Shown here piece by piece: positions 1 through 13,900 of a stretch of 64,000 nucleotides of DNA; within the stretch, counting starts at the first letter, position 1; each line of letters starts with the position of its first letter. The stretch is from contig CM038913.1 of the NCBI GenBank assembly GCA_021904315.1, positions 5,951,958 through 6,015,957 of the forward strand, written 5' to 3'. The position numbers were made by a program, and so were the translations under genes. The notes beneath the pieces are model-generated. The model was not told the origin of the DNA and searched no databases. It saw only the letters and a list, made by a program, of their open reading frames with translations. This stretch comes from Sphagnum magellanicum. Its lineage: Eukaryota; Streptophyta; Sphagnopsida; Sphagnales; Sphagnaceae.

Positions 1-864
1 GCCTCACTACTTGCCATCAAAAAATTATCATGCAAACATTTCACTCACAACTTCATTTCACAATTTGATCATATATTACTCACATTCATTTCACAATTTA
101 CACACATTCTTTTCACAAGTTAACACAACAACAATCAAATTTCATCCATTTTAGGTGCATAATTACGTCACTTTTGAATTATGTGCAAAAATTTGAAAAG
201 ATGAGTAAAATAATGCAAGAAAATCAAATGTGAAACTTACAACTTGTTACACAACAAGAAAATGATAAATATGCAAACATGACACATTTGATTGTCATGA
301 ATCAAATTACATAACTAACTATCAAGATGCATAAAGCAAATAATCTATTCTTCTTATGAATGACCTTGTTTAGCTACCATTAACTTGTATTTCAAATGTT
401 TTGCCCAAGCTAAATCCTAGGTCAATTTTAAGTTATTTTCATCCTTTAGACACCCTTCCCACAACACCATGTTATTATGTATTTGGTGATGAGAATGCAA
501 CACCCATTTGTAGCTGCAATGAAAGTGCACACGTGAAATCGATGCATCACAAATCAATCTTGCAACATCAACCAACCACCGATTTATTTGTTCAAAATCT
601 ACCATGTAGAGCTTCAAATGCTTTAGAATATGCAACTAAAAGCGATGGTGATGTAATATTTTGAAATTTGACACCAACATGTGGGACATCAATCAACATT
701 ACATTTCAAAATCCAACACAAAGGACATTGGGGATTCCCACTTCTCACAATCCATCACGCAAGAAATTAGTGGATCTTGTTTTTTAGAGTTTGTCACCTA
801 GGGCTAAGGGATGCACAAATAATGCTTATGGAGGTAATGGTGATATGCAATCACATTCGAAGCA
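1..864. other. AT-rich intergenic stretch, no gene seen
   Basis: I see no recognisable protein, RNA gene or ordered repeat here. The short open frames (for example 401-664) have no family resemblance I can name and overlap an equally open antisense frame. Confidence 0.5.
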
Positions 865-2720
865 GAAGAACATGAAGAAAAATGGGAATTATGACAACAC
901 TTCCTTGAAGTTGGCAATGGAAAGCGTTAAAGCGAGCAATAACTTATAAATTGTTGCTCGGAGGTGGGGGGTGCTTACATCATTCTACAATCATGTGTAT
1001 GGGATTACACAATCACAAAAGGAGGGAAAACAATTGTGTTGTAAAAAGAAAAAGAAACTACACTAATGGAGTATGTGAAATAAATACAGTTGATTAGGCA
1101 TCCAATCACATTGACACAACTACAATTGAAAGTTGTAGAGATTACCTAGGAAAGAGCAACTCCTTTCAAGAACAACATACCTAGGTGGGGGTGGTTATGA
1201 TGGTTTAGGAAGCGAAATCTTGACCTATTGTTGCAAATCGTTCTAGGTTTGGAGATAGGGCATGTGAAAGCTCTATGCCCAGCCAATGTTAAAAATTTAT
1301 ACAAATACTTGTTTGAAGCTTATGAAACACACATGTACCCACCATCATAGATTTGGAACCATGATGAATTTGATGCCCAAGCCATTTGAAATGGAAGCAA
1401 CTTGGTTTTAGCATGAATCAACTCACAAACAATGCATTCAATCATGCCAAATGAATGCAAAGGGTTATCTATGTTATCATGCATCAATGCATATAATGTA
1501 ACGCTCCCAAATTTGTACATTTTTAGAGGTAACCGCTTTAAACAAAACTTCAGTGCCAAATGTGGATTAAGCATAATAATGGTAATGCAGCCTAAAGTTT
1601 GGATGATAGCCATATTGTTTGACAAGTGGATATCTCATTTCATTATTTCTATTCAAAATTCTGGAGGTAATCGGAGCCCAACCAATCCCCACTTGCTCAT
1701 CTTGGATGGTCACAACTCTCATGTTACCCTAGATGTTGTGCACAAAGCAATGGGTGTGGGGCTAAATTTAATCACATTGTCGTCACACATTTCACATGCA
1801 TTACAGCCACTTTATGTTATAGGTTTCAAACCTTTCAAAATTGCTTTCAAAACATATAGAAATGTTTGGACATTGCCTTACAAAGTGAGGGATGGTAACA
1901 AGGAGGATTTGGCACAATGGGTGTCTCTAACACTTATGAAAACACTAACAATAACCAACATATGTAAAGGTTTTTCAAGCATTAGGATCTTGCCTTTGAA
2001 TCCAAATGCAATTGTAGGCAAGATGTAGTTCCATCTGAAACATTTGTGGATAGTGAACTTGAAAGCTAAATAATGGATTTGCAAGTTGAAAAGGTTATAA
2101 ATGAAAACACTAACATGCCAGAAGGAAATGTTTGCCATTACCACATTGAAATTAGTGGTCAATGCGAAACTAATGACACAAAAATGGATGACAGTAGAAT
2201 TCGGTTGAACTGGGTACCTCATCGGTCGATAAACCTTGGGTCTGGAATGCGAATATCAAATCAATTATTGTTAGGTTTAGCAACATGAATCTTGAATTCA
2301 ATTAGATAGGGTCAACTAATTTAAAAATTTGGGTTCAAAATTTGTAGAAAGGGGTGCCAAACGAGGGCAAATCACATGTAGCATTAATCAATCTTACTCT
2401 CAACTTGCATCACTTTTTGACATTGCCTAAAATTTCCAGCAAGTCCCATCACAAAGTGTTAAATGAAGAACTTTTGATTGACTATAACAAAAACATAATG
2501 ATGACAAATGAACATTATTTGGATACATTCAAACAAAAATTGGCGAGAAAGGAAGTAACAATTTGAATGCAAGATGCTTGAAAGGAGCAGCTATTGACAT
2601 CCAAGTGTGCAAGAAAGGTTGAAAGAAACATCAACAACTACCATAACAAATTCAATTGAAAAAAAAAGTAGCAAAGAAAAGGTTCAATGAACAATGGACC
2701 TTGAAACAACGTGGAGAGGT
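865..2720 (+). mobile_element. Decayed pogo-like (Tc1/mariner superfamily) transposase, copy 1
   Basis: This is the remains of a cut-and-paste DNA transposase of the pogo/Tigger/jerky type. Pieces appear in family order. An N-terminal psq-like helix-turn-helix lies near 880-1000. A degraded middle segment follows near 1120-1260. A block reading IWNHDEF near 1350 holds the first catalytic Asp. The longest open piece, 1432-2028, carries LLILDGHNSH (second Asp) and ALQPLYVIGFKPFK. A C-terminal block DYNKNIMMTNEHYL lies near 2480-2520. The third catalytic Asp, normally in QPLDV, is Tyr here. Stops and frameshifts are scattered before 1430 and after 2030, so the copy is dead. A related copy lies at 24.1-25.9 kb. 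I did not find convincing terminal inverted repeats, so the element limits are approximate. Confidence 0.75.
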
Positions 2721-5700
2721 TGGTGATGATTTACATTCAGCCATCAAAGCAAACCTACCTCTAGTAGCAATGGTGTATCATGCACCATTTTGTTGGTTTT
2801 CACCATCCATATGCAAGCATAACATGCAACTTGCCATCACGAAATGCAAAGTTCGACAAGATGGCCAAGATGCATTACACATGGCACTAATCGAGCCTAG
2901 ATGGGTCTACAAAAGACTCGTATCATCTTCTTTTGTTGGTTGATCAACCTAAAACCACACATAGACCGTTGTGAACATGTTATAATCGCCAATGTTTGTG
3001 TGCCAATAGAATCAAATGCCAATTAAGTGGCAATAGAATCTCACAAACATTTGATTAGAAGCTCATTTGTGAATTAATATGATAGTTTTGGCTTGATTAG
3101 GATTTTTTTCAAAAATGAATTTGTGGATTTTTGGGTTTAAGTCAAGATGGATCACGTGTTGATTAATGAAGGCTACTATCAATTTTTGCATCATGTTGTA
3201 ACACAATTTACACAAGTTACTATGTGTTTATATGTCATGTTAATATATGATTCATGAATCGCATTGTTCATTTTGTAAGCAATAGCTTGCATTTTAATAC
3301 AACATAATTCAATTAAAGTTAATTTTATCTTGTAATTATTTTAAGGTATCATGTATTTTTTATGAAAGAAAAATCCATTTAAGGTCGATTATGCCAAGCA
3401 ATTCACAAGTAGCTTTTTCAATCTTTGGATCACCCATTGAATACAAAATTATGTTTCATACTTTTCCATTATGTGCAATTCACACTTTATTGTGTTTCGG
3501 GCAAACCATAATGGGTTGTGAGTGTGCACAATTCAACATTAATAATAATATAGCATCTATGGGCCCCCTACTTGTGCATATTAAATGTCTAAGTGTTTAG
3601 AATTTGAAAATGTGTAAGTAATTCATGGAGCCATGGAAAAATATGGTTTTGCCACAAGTTGGTTATTCTCTTATTTATTAAGGGGTGAAAAAAATTACAC
3701 ATCTAGCTTTTGTCAATTGAGTAGAAAAAACCTTAAACTATCCATTTAAGGTTTAGTTATTTTACATATATTTTCATTGCTCTTACCTACACAACTAGTA
3801 TAATGCCTTTTGAACCTTGTGCATTAAATGTTGAATTTTAGCATTTCATGTTGAGATTTAATAAAATTTATTTACTTTACAAATGCCACTGAAAGATGGG
3901 TTAGGGTGTGAAAGAAGGCGCAAAGACAAGGTGAATTTATGGATTTCTCTAATTATAAGTTTGGTCTTTTTGGGTAAGTGTATTGATTGGCCTTTGGAAA
4001 TAATTCCTCATGACTTGCACTAAAAAAGATCTCGGAAGTTATAATTCATTTTTAGTGCAAATTTTCCTTGAATGCACTTTCACTTTTTAACTTGTAGAAA
4101 AACAAGTAGTGCCACCACAAGAGGCTTTGTCCTCAAATAATATATTACATTTAAAATTGTATTATGAATTCATGTAATAAGAATTTGTTGGCTTTATGAA
4201 GGATTTTGAATTTTTTTTATACATTTTTATTAAGAATTAAAAAATTTCTAGCCCTTTTAAAATTTGTTGTGCATACTTGAAAATTCCAATCGCAGTTCCA
4301 TTGCTTTCCTTTAACCATACAAATGAATGTAAAGTTGTAAATAATGATATTGTATTAAAATTCAATGCAAGTTTTTCCCAAAAAAAATGTAAACAATTTG
4401 TTGTAACGTGCACAAGGTAAAACTAAATACTTAGATGTTTGAAACAAACATTAATATTAAATGGATATCATTTAGATGAAAAGAGTTGCAAAATTTATCC
4501 ATTTAATTTTTAGTCTCATTTCACTTCCAAATTTAATAATTTGACATTTCTTGTAATATTTGTTGTCACATTTTGGCTTTAGAATTTTCCATGAAAGGTA
4601 TTTTGCTGTTATGCTTGATGGGTGTACACATGGATAAAAAAACATCCAATGTTTTTTTCATCTTGTGGTTGATAATTATGATTTTTTGTTTCCACATGGT
4701 CCATGAAAGTTAATAAAAATATATAAATTTAGGCCACAAGGTGCCACCATTTGGGTGCCATTAATTCAATGGAAAATGCAACATTCATATGCAACATTTT
4801 AAAGAAATGGGGACGATAATGGTTTTTTGTTATTCATAGGAAGCGTGTTTGGTAATGTGAATGTAATATAAATTAATTTGTGAAAATCTGGCCAATATGC
4901 TTATGTTACATTACATTTACATTTATTTCCAAGGACATGGCCCATATATGGTCTAATTGAGATCCAACTTTTGTGGTGCTTTCATTAAATTGTGATTTTA
5001 ATTTGAACTTATCCATGAAATCTAATCATTCTTATTTATTTATTCCATGGTTATTGTCTTTTAGAATGTTGACATGAAAATCTCCCATTATGATGATTAA
5101 TAATGTTCGAAAGAATGTTGAATTATAATTTGAAGCTTGTTTAAGAATGTAGAAACTAAACATGAATGAACTCCATACACACATTTGTGTGTATTAATAT
5201 TAAAAGTTGTTAAATATTTTGAACCATCATTAGTTATGGTATTAAAAGAATTTAAGTACATGTGTATGTCATATATCATCATTAAACCATGACTATTGTG
5301 GATTGAAACATATGAATAATTTGATGAATTTATAGATTTATGCATATTTATTGATGCATGGTGTATTTTTGTTTCTATAAGACATAAGATTTGAGACATT
5401 CGAAGGTTATGATCATGGTTGATGTCTTCATAATGTTGGCATAAAAAACTTGTATTCAAGGCTTATATAATTACATCAAAGTTATGTAAGTTTTTAAATT
5501 GAATAATTAATGGTATCCAAGTCGCAATTGTTTTGAATCTATTCATTTCTATATGTGCTCTTGGATCCACGTAAAATTTTTCATGTTGGAAATGAATTAA
5601 CAAAAATAAATTTTCTTTTGTTCATATGTAGGATAATGTTGGATATGTTAACCCATGTTTTTAAACATTAGTAGGATCAAAAGTTAATTCGTTCAATGAT

Positions 5701-6742
5701 AAACTTAAGAACAATGGATGGTTCTTACTACTACAAGTTGAATTGGAAATAAAATCCTTGTTATGATAAATGATTGACATATATCAATTGTTATATATTT
5801 GATGATAGGTTCAATTGATGTCCATTTTGATTCAATGTTGTTGTAATAATGACTATATTTCACTAAAAAAATTGTTGTGAATATGTTTTATGGATCTTAA
5901 TTTATTATTTATAATATTAAACATTATACCACCAACAAGTGATATTTCATGTATCACAACAAATTGTAATTGTTCATAGCGGCATGTAAGCCTATTCAAT
6001 GAATTTGTTGATAAGTTTGGTACACTAAATAAGAATCGTTGGATAGGTATGTTCAATGTTGAATGTATTGTTAAACCATCAATGTTGAAGACACTTTTAC
6101 CTGTTGATGCCATAAATAAAACCTTGGTTTTTGTTAAGTTAAAAATATATGTATTTGTTATATAATTATAATAATATTTGAATTATAAATTTTAATGTAA
6201 TTTTTTTTCAAGTTCCAACACCCCTTGTCAAAAACAAACAAATCAATATATCATGGTATAATTTTTTTCTATGCATAACATCATCAGATATTAATCTTTG
6301 TTCTTCATTTAATTGTTTAAGAAAACTACAATATTCAAATTTTTCCATCATCATAAAATATGAAGATATTATGAAAATTTCATCTTTTAAAGTTTTTGGA
6401 TATATTATGTGATTGAATCACAAAGTTAAATTGTAAATCATAATGTTCAATATTGCAATAGGAATTATAGGATGTGATTTTTTTACTTCATTATCTATGT
6501 CATCATTCCAAATGTTAACTAGATGCCATGGTTTTGATTTTGGATATATTGAATCATTCATTTATTTTTTATTTGGATATAACATTTGGTAGTTAAAAAT
6601 ATATTTAATCTTAAAATATTTATCATGTTGTTGACAATATGCATCATGCCATGTGACATTATTACAAAACATGTCCTTTTTCCACTATGCACTTCCACCT
6701 AAATTGAAATGAGTGGATTGGACCTCACCAAAACCATTACAC
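2721..6742. other. AT-rich intergenic stretch, no gene seen
   Basis: About 4 kb of AT-rich DNA with homopolymer runs and only short open frames on either strand. I recognise no protein family, RNA gene or element ends. The lowest-complexity part is about 3900-6200. Confidence 0.5.
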
Positions 6743-6955
6743 AAATGAACTAGAATTTAATTAAAAGTGAACTAAGAGTTAATTGCAAATGAGTTGGAAA
6801 TGAATTAAAACTTAACTAAAAATGAACTAAAAATGAACTAGAGGTGAATTAAAACTTAACTAAGATTGAATTAAAAATTAACTAGAAGTGAACTAAAACT
6901 TAACTAGAAGATAATTGGAAGTTAATTGAAATTAAACTAAAAGTTAAAATACAAA
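6743..6955. repeat. Degenerate AT-rich minisatellite (AACTAAAAGTGAA-like units)
   Basis: About 210 bp made of loosely repeated 10-20 bp units around AACTAAAAGTGAA and TTAACTAGAAG, with irregular spacing. It is surrounded by non-repetitive AT-rich DNA and has no coding frame. Confidence 0.7.
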
Positions 6956-9523
6956 TTCACTACAAGTCATGGATGAACATTCAAATGAATGAATTGCATG
7001 GCATTGGCATCCATGACAGGAACACCAAAACCCATCACTATGGGGTGTTGTCAAAATGAGGCACAAAATTGTGAAGAAGTTTAAGAAGAAGAAGGCCTAA
7101 TTGGGTGGCCACCTGGTTACTAATGATACGTAATAATAATAATAATAATATGATTAAATTTTAATTATGTTAAATATTATTTAATTATCTATTTTTTTCA
7201 TTAATTGTTTAGTATAAATGACCTATATATGAACATTTGGCATCATCCAAAAAAAATTCAAAATGGTTTTGAAGAAAATGAGAAGAAAAGAAGTTATTTA
7301 TCTTAGTGTAGGTCGAACAATTAATAGTTTGAATAGCCTCATCAATAACCTTTGTGAAAATTGTGTATTATTGTGTTATCAAATATCAATATTCTTTATA
7401 TTGTTTTGTCACATTCTTTGATCAAAACCATTGGCCTCCATTGTATGTTTCAAGAAACTATTTACATAATATCTTAAAATTATTGCAAAAAAGAAAAACA
7501 TGTTAGTCAAATTCACCTTTTCCATTTGTAATCAATAATTATTTTTCACCTTTGCTATATCCTTTTTCCCTTCCAACAATGATGACAACAATAGTAGGAG
7601 AACTCCAATTTTGAAGAGAATTTTTGAAATTTTTAATGAAATCCACATGGAAAAACATGAGAACCCATTCAAGTTCAAAAATAATGATTGGTGATATAAT
7701 GGTTATCAATTGAACTATAATGACAACATGCATGTCACCTTTTTCAAATCCCTTGTGGATTTTAAGTTAATGTCGAAAATTTTCACCCTCATAAACATGC
7801 CTTTTTGCAAATATTATTTATGCATATTTATATGAAGTGATTTGACCTCAAAAATGTTTATGGTTAAAGCTGCCCTATTCAACAAATCACATTACAAATA
7901 TGCATAACCTTGATCTTCCATGCTTTTATTTGCAATTCAATAAAAGGTGCCATACCTATTGAACACATTTGCTTCAAATGCAATATCTTTAACTTCAAAA
8001 TCCAGATCATTCATCGTAATAATTAATCAAACTTTTTCACTAAAACAACAACCATTGTGGAAGGAAAAAAAACTTATCAAAATGAATTTGACACCAACAA
8101 ACAAAGTAGCAGAAAAATGGGATTTAGCAAACACACGTTTGAAAATATTCAAACTTGCAAAAAACATCAATACTGAATGAAAGCTTAAGTTAGACATAAT
8201 GTTCATGTTAGTTAAAAAGAAAGATAAGAAACATACAATGTAATCCTTAATATGGAACAAATAAACTTGATTGAAACCCTAAACCTTGTATTAATGTTTT
8301 TTGATTGTAACTTATTTTCAATATAGGTTGATTGCAATTTAACGATAAAAAATCACATTTATGGTTTGATGGTTAAATTATGGTCCAATAATGAACAATA
8401 TATCCTACAAATTTTAATTATGCAACTCATGGGTACATCAGAACCCTAATTGTCACAACTTGGATTGGAAATACAACATTTTAACCTTAAAATATTTTCC
8501 ATTGTTTAAACCATTCTTTTCATTTTCACTTCAATGAATATTTATTTGGTAAACATATAAGTATAAATATAAATATGTATTGGTAAACATCAACTTTTTG
8601 ATCACTTGCATGAAAATTTTGGTCATACAAACAATTGAAATTGAATTGTTTTTTAATTTATGGTTAAATGTATTCAATGTTTGATTTCAAATAAGATTTT
8701 ATTTATATAAAAAAATTGAAATTAATTTTTTTGTGTTGAAGTTTTGCCATGTTTGGTGCCCCCAAAAAATGACATTGATTTTTTTGGAAGAAATCTTGTG
8801 AAAATATCCTTGTTAAGTCACCATATTAGGAGAAAGGAAAAAAAAATTACCCCTCTCAATACCACTTAATAAAACTCCTTTATTTTTCAAGTTTAGTAAA
8901 AGCCTACATTAAAAAGAAAAAAAACCCCTTGAGAGATGAATTTTTGAAAATATTTTAACCTTTATGCTCTCCTTCACCCAACTTTAAAATAAAATAAAAT
9001 TACACCTAAACTTATCCATTCAACCTACTTTTGATTCTTTGGCCCCTATACGTGTTCAAAAGGTGTTGCCACAATGTCTTTGCAAAACACACCCAACAAA
9101 GGGAGATCTACACAAAGATGAGCTTGCAAAAACAACTATAGGGGAAGGCACCATGTGGAGAGCCTACCCTAACCCTAACCCTAAGTTGAGGGTCATGGCT
9201 CAAGGGCGGTTACTTGATACCGTGGGCCCGAAAATTAGGGAGGCTCAAGGGAGCAAGCCTTCCCCAGCTCAAAGTACAAAAAGCTTCTCTTATAAAAAGG
9301 CTTACAAAGGGTTACATGTGAATGGTGGAAGGTCCCTTCAATTGACCTAAAACCCTAGCCAAAAACATAGCCAGATTTTCATAGTGTATTTGGAGAAACT
9401 CTTCTTACAAAGCATATTATGGCTGGTGGGCTTTATGAAAATGGAAAGCCCACCCACCTCCATTTTCATGAAGCTCAAAAGGCCATTTATTATTATTTTT
9501 TCCCCATGGGATATCACAAGAAG

Positions 9524-9556
<33 letters not shown>

Positions 9557-10125
9557 GCCATGCCCAAATTTTACACCATGTAAAAGGCTCCCAACTTAGG
9601 GTTGCTTTATTTTAGTGAAGCACCCATCCTAGATAAGGGCTTTACCCTTACCTAAAAAGCATCTTTGATGCTAGGAGATGCTCCCAAATACCAAGTAAAA
9701 ATAGCCAACCCTTTTGGGGGTGTGCATTCCAAAACAATAAAACATTCCCACAAAAGCTTTCCCATGAGCCTTGCCTTCTTCTTCCAACACCTTTTCACTA
9801 GAGGTGCAAAAGGTAAAGGAAAGGAATCTATCAATATAGGCACAAAACCCCAAATTTTTTATACCAAAAAAAAAAACCCTAAAATATGATGTTTCAAGGA
9901 ATCTAATTTCTTGGCTCAAGGATGAGAGACAAGAAAAACAAAGGAAGGAATAACTTAGTAGGAGGCTACTAGTAGTAGTAGTAGTAGTACTACCTTTTGT
10001 TCCATACTAGCATGTAAACAAAACCTAAAAAAAAAAAACCTTATAATTGTTTGTTGTCTAAATTGATTTCACAAATTGATCTTTTGCAATTAGTGTGCTA
10101 ATTAAGTGTTAGGGTTTAGGGTGGT
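6956..10125. other. Intergenic stretch with simple repeats and a telomere-like tract
   Basis: No gene recognised. Visible landmarks are an AAT run at 7129-7150, an ACCCTAACCCTAACCCTAAG tract near 9164-9184, an AAT run at 9524-9554, and a GTA run near 9969-9990. From about 9.0 kb the sequence is less AT-rich than before. The open frame at 9039-9350 matches nothing I know. Confidence 0.5.
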
Positions 10126-10214
10126 CTAAAACCCAAACCAGAACTGGAACCAAAACCAAAACCCAAACCAGAACTGGAACTGGAACCAAAACCAAAACCA
10201 AAACTGGAACTGGA
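10126..10214. repeat. CCAAAAC/GGAACTGGAAC minisatellite upstream of the transporter gene
   Basis: About 90 bp alternating between AACCAAAACC-type and AGAACTGGAAC-type units, in at least three rounds. It lies about 0.7 kb upstream of the amino acid transporter start codon. Confidence 0.75.
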
Positions 10215-10379
10215 GGTTCTTCATAAAAGTAAAGATGGGGCAGGCAATTGTAATTGTGATTAGTATCTGCTAATCAGGAAACATGATTGTGATTAGTAGA
10301 TATTGATTAGAGAATTGAGATGTAGTTAGTGATAATATGCCAAAGAGAATGATACTTAACACACTCTCTCAGAGAGACT

Positions 10380-10380
<1 letters not shown>

Positions 10381-10410
<30 letters not shown>

Positions 10411-10619
10411 AGCATAACTCTCTTTGTCTGGTCTCTTCAGTTGCAATGGATTTGTCTTGTTTCTTGTTTTGCAATACCCATCTTGCCAACTCCTCCTCCT
10501 CCCTCTCTCTCTCTTTGCACTAGTTACAAGCATTTAGAGCTCCCTCTTATGAATTCTCAGTGACCCAATTGTTTGGATGTTGTTTTTTTTGTAGTGGTTT
10601 TTCAACAACTACTTTTGTT

Positions 10620-10662
<43 letters not shown>

Positions 10663-10941
10663 TTTGCTGCTGCAGCTCTACTTCTTTTTCTTGTTCTTCC
10701 TTTTTTTGTGGGGTTTTTTTTGTTTTTGGGTACTCTTCTGTTGTCAAGAAGAAGAAGAAGAAAGATTTGGAGATTGTGTTTTGGTTTTTATACAGTCTCT
10801 TCTTTTGTGAATCTGAGTATTGGGTGTGTGTGTTTTTCTGGTTTTTTTGTCCTTTTGCGGTGGATTTGCAGTGAGGGGTTTTGTTTTGCTCTTGTTTGTT
10901 GTTGTTGTGGTAGTGGTGGTGGTGAGAAGAAACTGGCTGCA
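10381..10941 (+). promoter_or_regulatory. Promoter/leader of the amino acid transporter with GA and CT microsatellites
   Basis: The region ahead of the start codon holds a (GA)n run at 10381-10406, a (CT)n run at 10622-10658, and T/G-rich leader-like sequence up to the ATG. GA/CT runs are common in plant promoters and 5' leaders and are known binding sites of BBR/BPC proteins; that role here is inference. The transcription start cannot be placed from sequence alone. Confidence 0.55.
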
Positions 10942-13900
10942 ATGCCGTCTCGGGAACCAAACTATTACCTGGCTGCTGAAGAGCAGCAGGAGGAGGAAGA
11001 GGAGGAGGAAGAAGAAAACTCGGAGCGAGATTCTGATGAGGAAGATGGTGATGGAAGGCCATCTCCAGTGGGTTCAGCTTCTCACTGGCCCCAGAGTTAC
11101 AAGTACTATCCCCATCTGCCTTAACCCATCCCTTCAGATATCCTTCCATCCTCACAAGCCATGCATTCATTCATTCCTTCATGCTTGAACTCCTCTCTGA
11201 ATTCTGTTTTGGACAGTTGGGTAGCAGCAGATTCCACAGAAGAACCCAAAAAAACGAGAAATATGTTTTGTTCCTCCCCCCTTGCAAGATCCATCTTCCT
11301 TGCAAGATGACTTCTTCTCTCAGAAAATCTTAACCCCCTGGCTGATGGGTGCTAGAAGAAAGTGTCTGATCTGGAAGAGATCGAAGGTTTGATCTGAGAT
11401 CTCCAGAAATTCAGTGGAGAGTAAGTAGGTGACCCATGATGATGAGCACCAACTGACAGGACAAATCATCAATCTCAACTAGGTGGAAAATTTCCATTCA
11501 GATTCAGCCATTCTTTGGAGGAAAACAAGAAAAAAAAAGAGAGAACTGTGTGTTGTGACCCATATGTGTTTTTGGTCACATGTTCCAGACTTTTGAAACC
11601 AGCATTGCTAATAAGCACCATTGGTTAAGCTCTCAGCACCGGGAGGTGATAGAAGGAAACCCTCAAAGTACCCAACCTACCTGGCCAGGATGATGAATAC
11701 TTCTTTGTTGCTAAGTACATGGCCCAATGGATTTTACTCCTCTCTCTGCAGACAGCAACAATGTTTTGTTTCGATAGTTTCAGATTCATGTGATAGTGGG
11801 ATGCAAAGCAAAATGTTTTGCTGATGCTGCAAAATCTGTATAAAGAGTTTTATCAACAAAAAACCATATGCATTTTGAATCATGGCTTATATTTGAAGGG
11901 GTTTGCATCATGGGGGTGTGAATGCAGGCAATCGATGGACATGTATGCATCACCAGCTCTCAGTATATTTAGCCCAAGTCTCACCCGGATTGGTTCATCA
12001 TACTTGTCTTCTTCTTACCAAAGAACAGGACGGTCGCCACATATTCAACCAGTTTTGGATACTGAGTCGCTGCAGATTCCATTCCTTCCGGGGAAGAAAT
12101 TGGAAAAGGGCGAAAGGCAGCATGCTTATGGTCGGCAGCGTGAAGGGTATGCAGCCAAACCCGATGAGCATGTGAAGAAGACTGATGCTGACTATCATAT
12201 CAAAGCTGAAGCTCTAAGGGAAGGAAGCAGCATCTTACAAGCCATGTTTAATGGTAGGTCAATCATTTGTGGAAAATTTCATCATCACAAATGGAAGAAT
12301 TGGATATCCATTTTTTTTTGTATCCAGATTTTTTTTGGGGCCTGTGAAAAGAAAGAAGGAAAGAATTGGGAAGAAAAAAAACACTCTTGTTTAATTATGG
12401 TCTAAGACACGATGATGAATTTCTTCAGATCTTCCGATTTTGTGGGCGCAGGTATGAATGTTCTGGCGGGTGTTGGGGTCTTGACAACACCTTATGCAGT
12501 GAAGGAAGGGGGCTGGTTGGGACTGCTGCTGCTGTTTGTGCTGTCAGCCATTTGTTGTTACACAGGGATACTCCTCCGACGTTGCCTCGAGAGTGCACCT
12601 GGTCTAGCAACTTACCCAGACATTGGGCAAGCAGCATTTGGCAACACTGGACGTTTTATCATTGCTGTAAGTAGTCTAACCCTTTGAATGTATGCAGCAC
12701 CCACCCCAGGACCAGCAGTTTTTTTTTTTTTTTGGGTTACCTCAATGTCTCATATCTATAAAAATGACAAACACATTTAGAACTAAATTTAGTTTCTGTG
12801 TGCCTCTTTGGTCACTGACCTGATCTGCAATTTCCTCTGTGTGTGTGTGTGTGTGCAGATCATCCTCTATACAGAGCTTTATGTAAGTAATCCTGAATTT
12901 GGGTGGTGTGGTTTACAGCTTTTTAAAAAAGAGATTGTCTTTTTTTTTCCTTGCTGAGTGTTCTTCTATTCAGTCAAGAAGAATAATATACCTACTTGGG
13001 TGGGTGTTTGATCTGAGCCACAACAGGCCTGTTGTGTGGAGTTTTTGATCCTTGAAGGTGACAATCTGTCGGCACTCTTCCCTTGGGTCCACCTTGATGT
13101 CGCAGGCTTCAGTATCAGCTCCAACACCTTGTTTGCTGTTCTCACTGCCATTTTTGTGCTGCCCACAGTTTGGCTGCGTGATCTCAGCCTCTTGTCCTAT
13201 GTCTCAGGTTCTCACCTCTCTCACCTCCTTTAAGCCCATTGGAAGAAGTACAATTGGTGACCTACAATTCTTTTGCACCAGAATTGACAAATGCCTTTCT
13301 ATGAAAAAAATAAAATCCTGTAGATCTCCTGTAGGAAGAATCTAGAAGCAAAAATTGTGATCATTATGGCAGCAGGTGGCTCATAGTGTTTGTTGTGCTT
13401 GTTGTAACTGCTGCAGCGGGAGGTGTGATTGCATCCCTTGTGGTGGTCATTTGTGTCTACTGGGTGGGAACTGTTAACGGCATTGGATTTCATCATCCGG
13501 GTTATCTACTGAATTGGTCTGGCATCCCTGTTTCCATTGGTCTCTATGGATTTTGCTACTCGGGTCATGCTGTGTTCCCCAACATCTATACGTCTCTGAA
13601 AAACAGGGCTGATTATGACAAAGTATTGGGAGTAAGGTGTGTAAACAAACAAAGCATTCTGACAATCCTCCTCCTCTGCTGATGATCAAGTCCCTTGTAA
13701 AACAATTCTCTTCTTTGTGTAAAATAAATTGTGTGACATGCCCGGAAAAGGGTGTTTCCATCAAATCATCATAAGCACCACAGCAAGCCTTTTGGAACTT
13801 TTTTTGGGGGGGGCCTTCCTGCTGCAGCTTCTTGCTGTGCACAATGCTCTATGGTGGCATGGCAGCTATGGGCTTCACCATGTTTGGGGAGGATACTGCA

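Noticed and set aside
10547-11188. Overlapping open frames on both strands over the CT/GA runs near the transporter start
   Set aside because: They are produced by dinucleotide and triplet repeats in the leader; the real coding start is the ATG at 10942, supported by the family-typical exon that follows.
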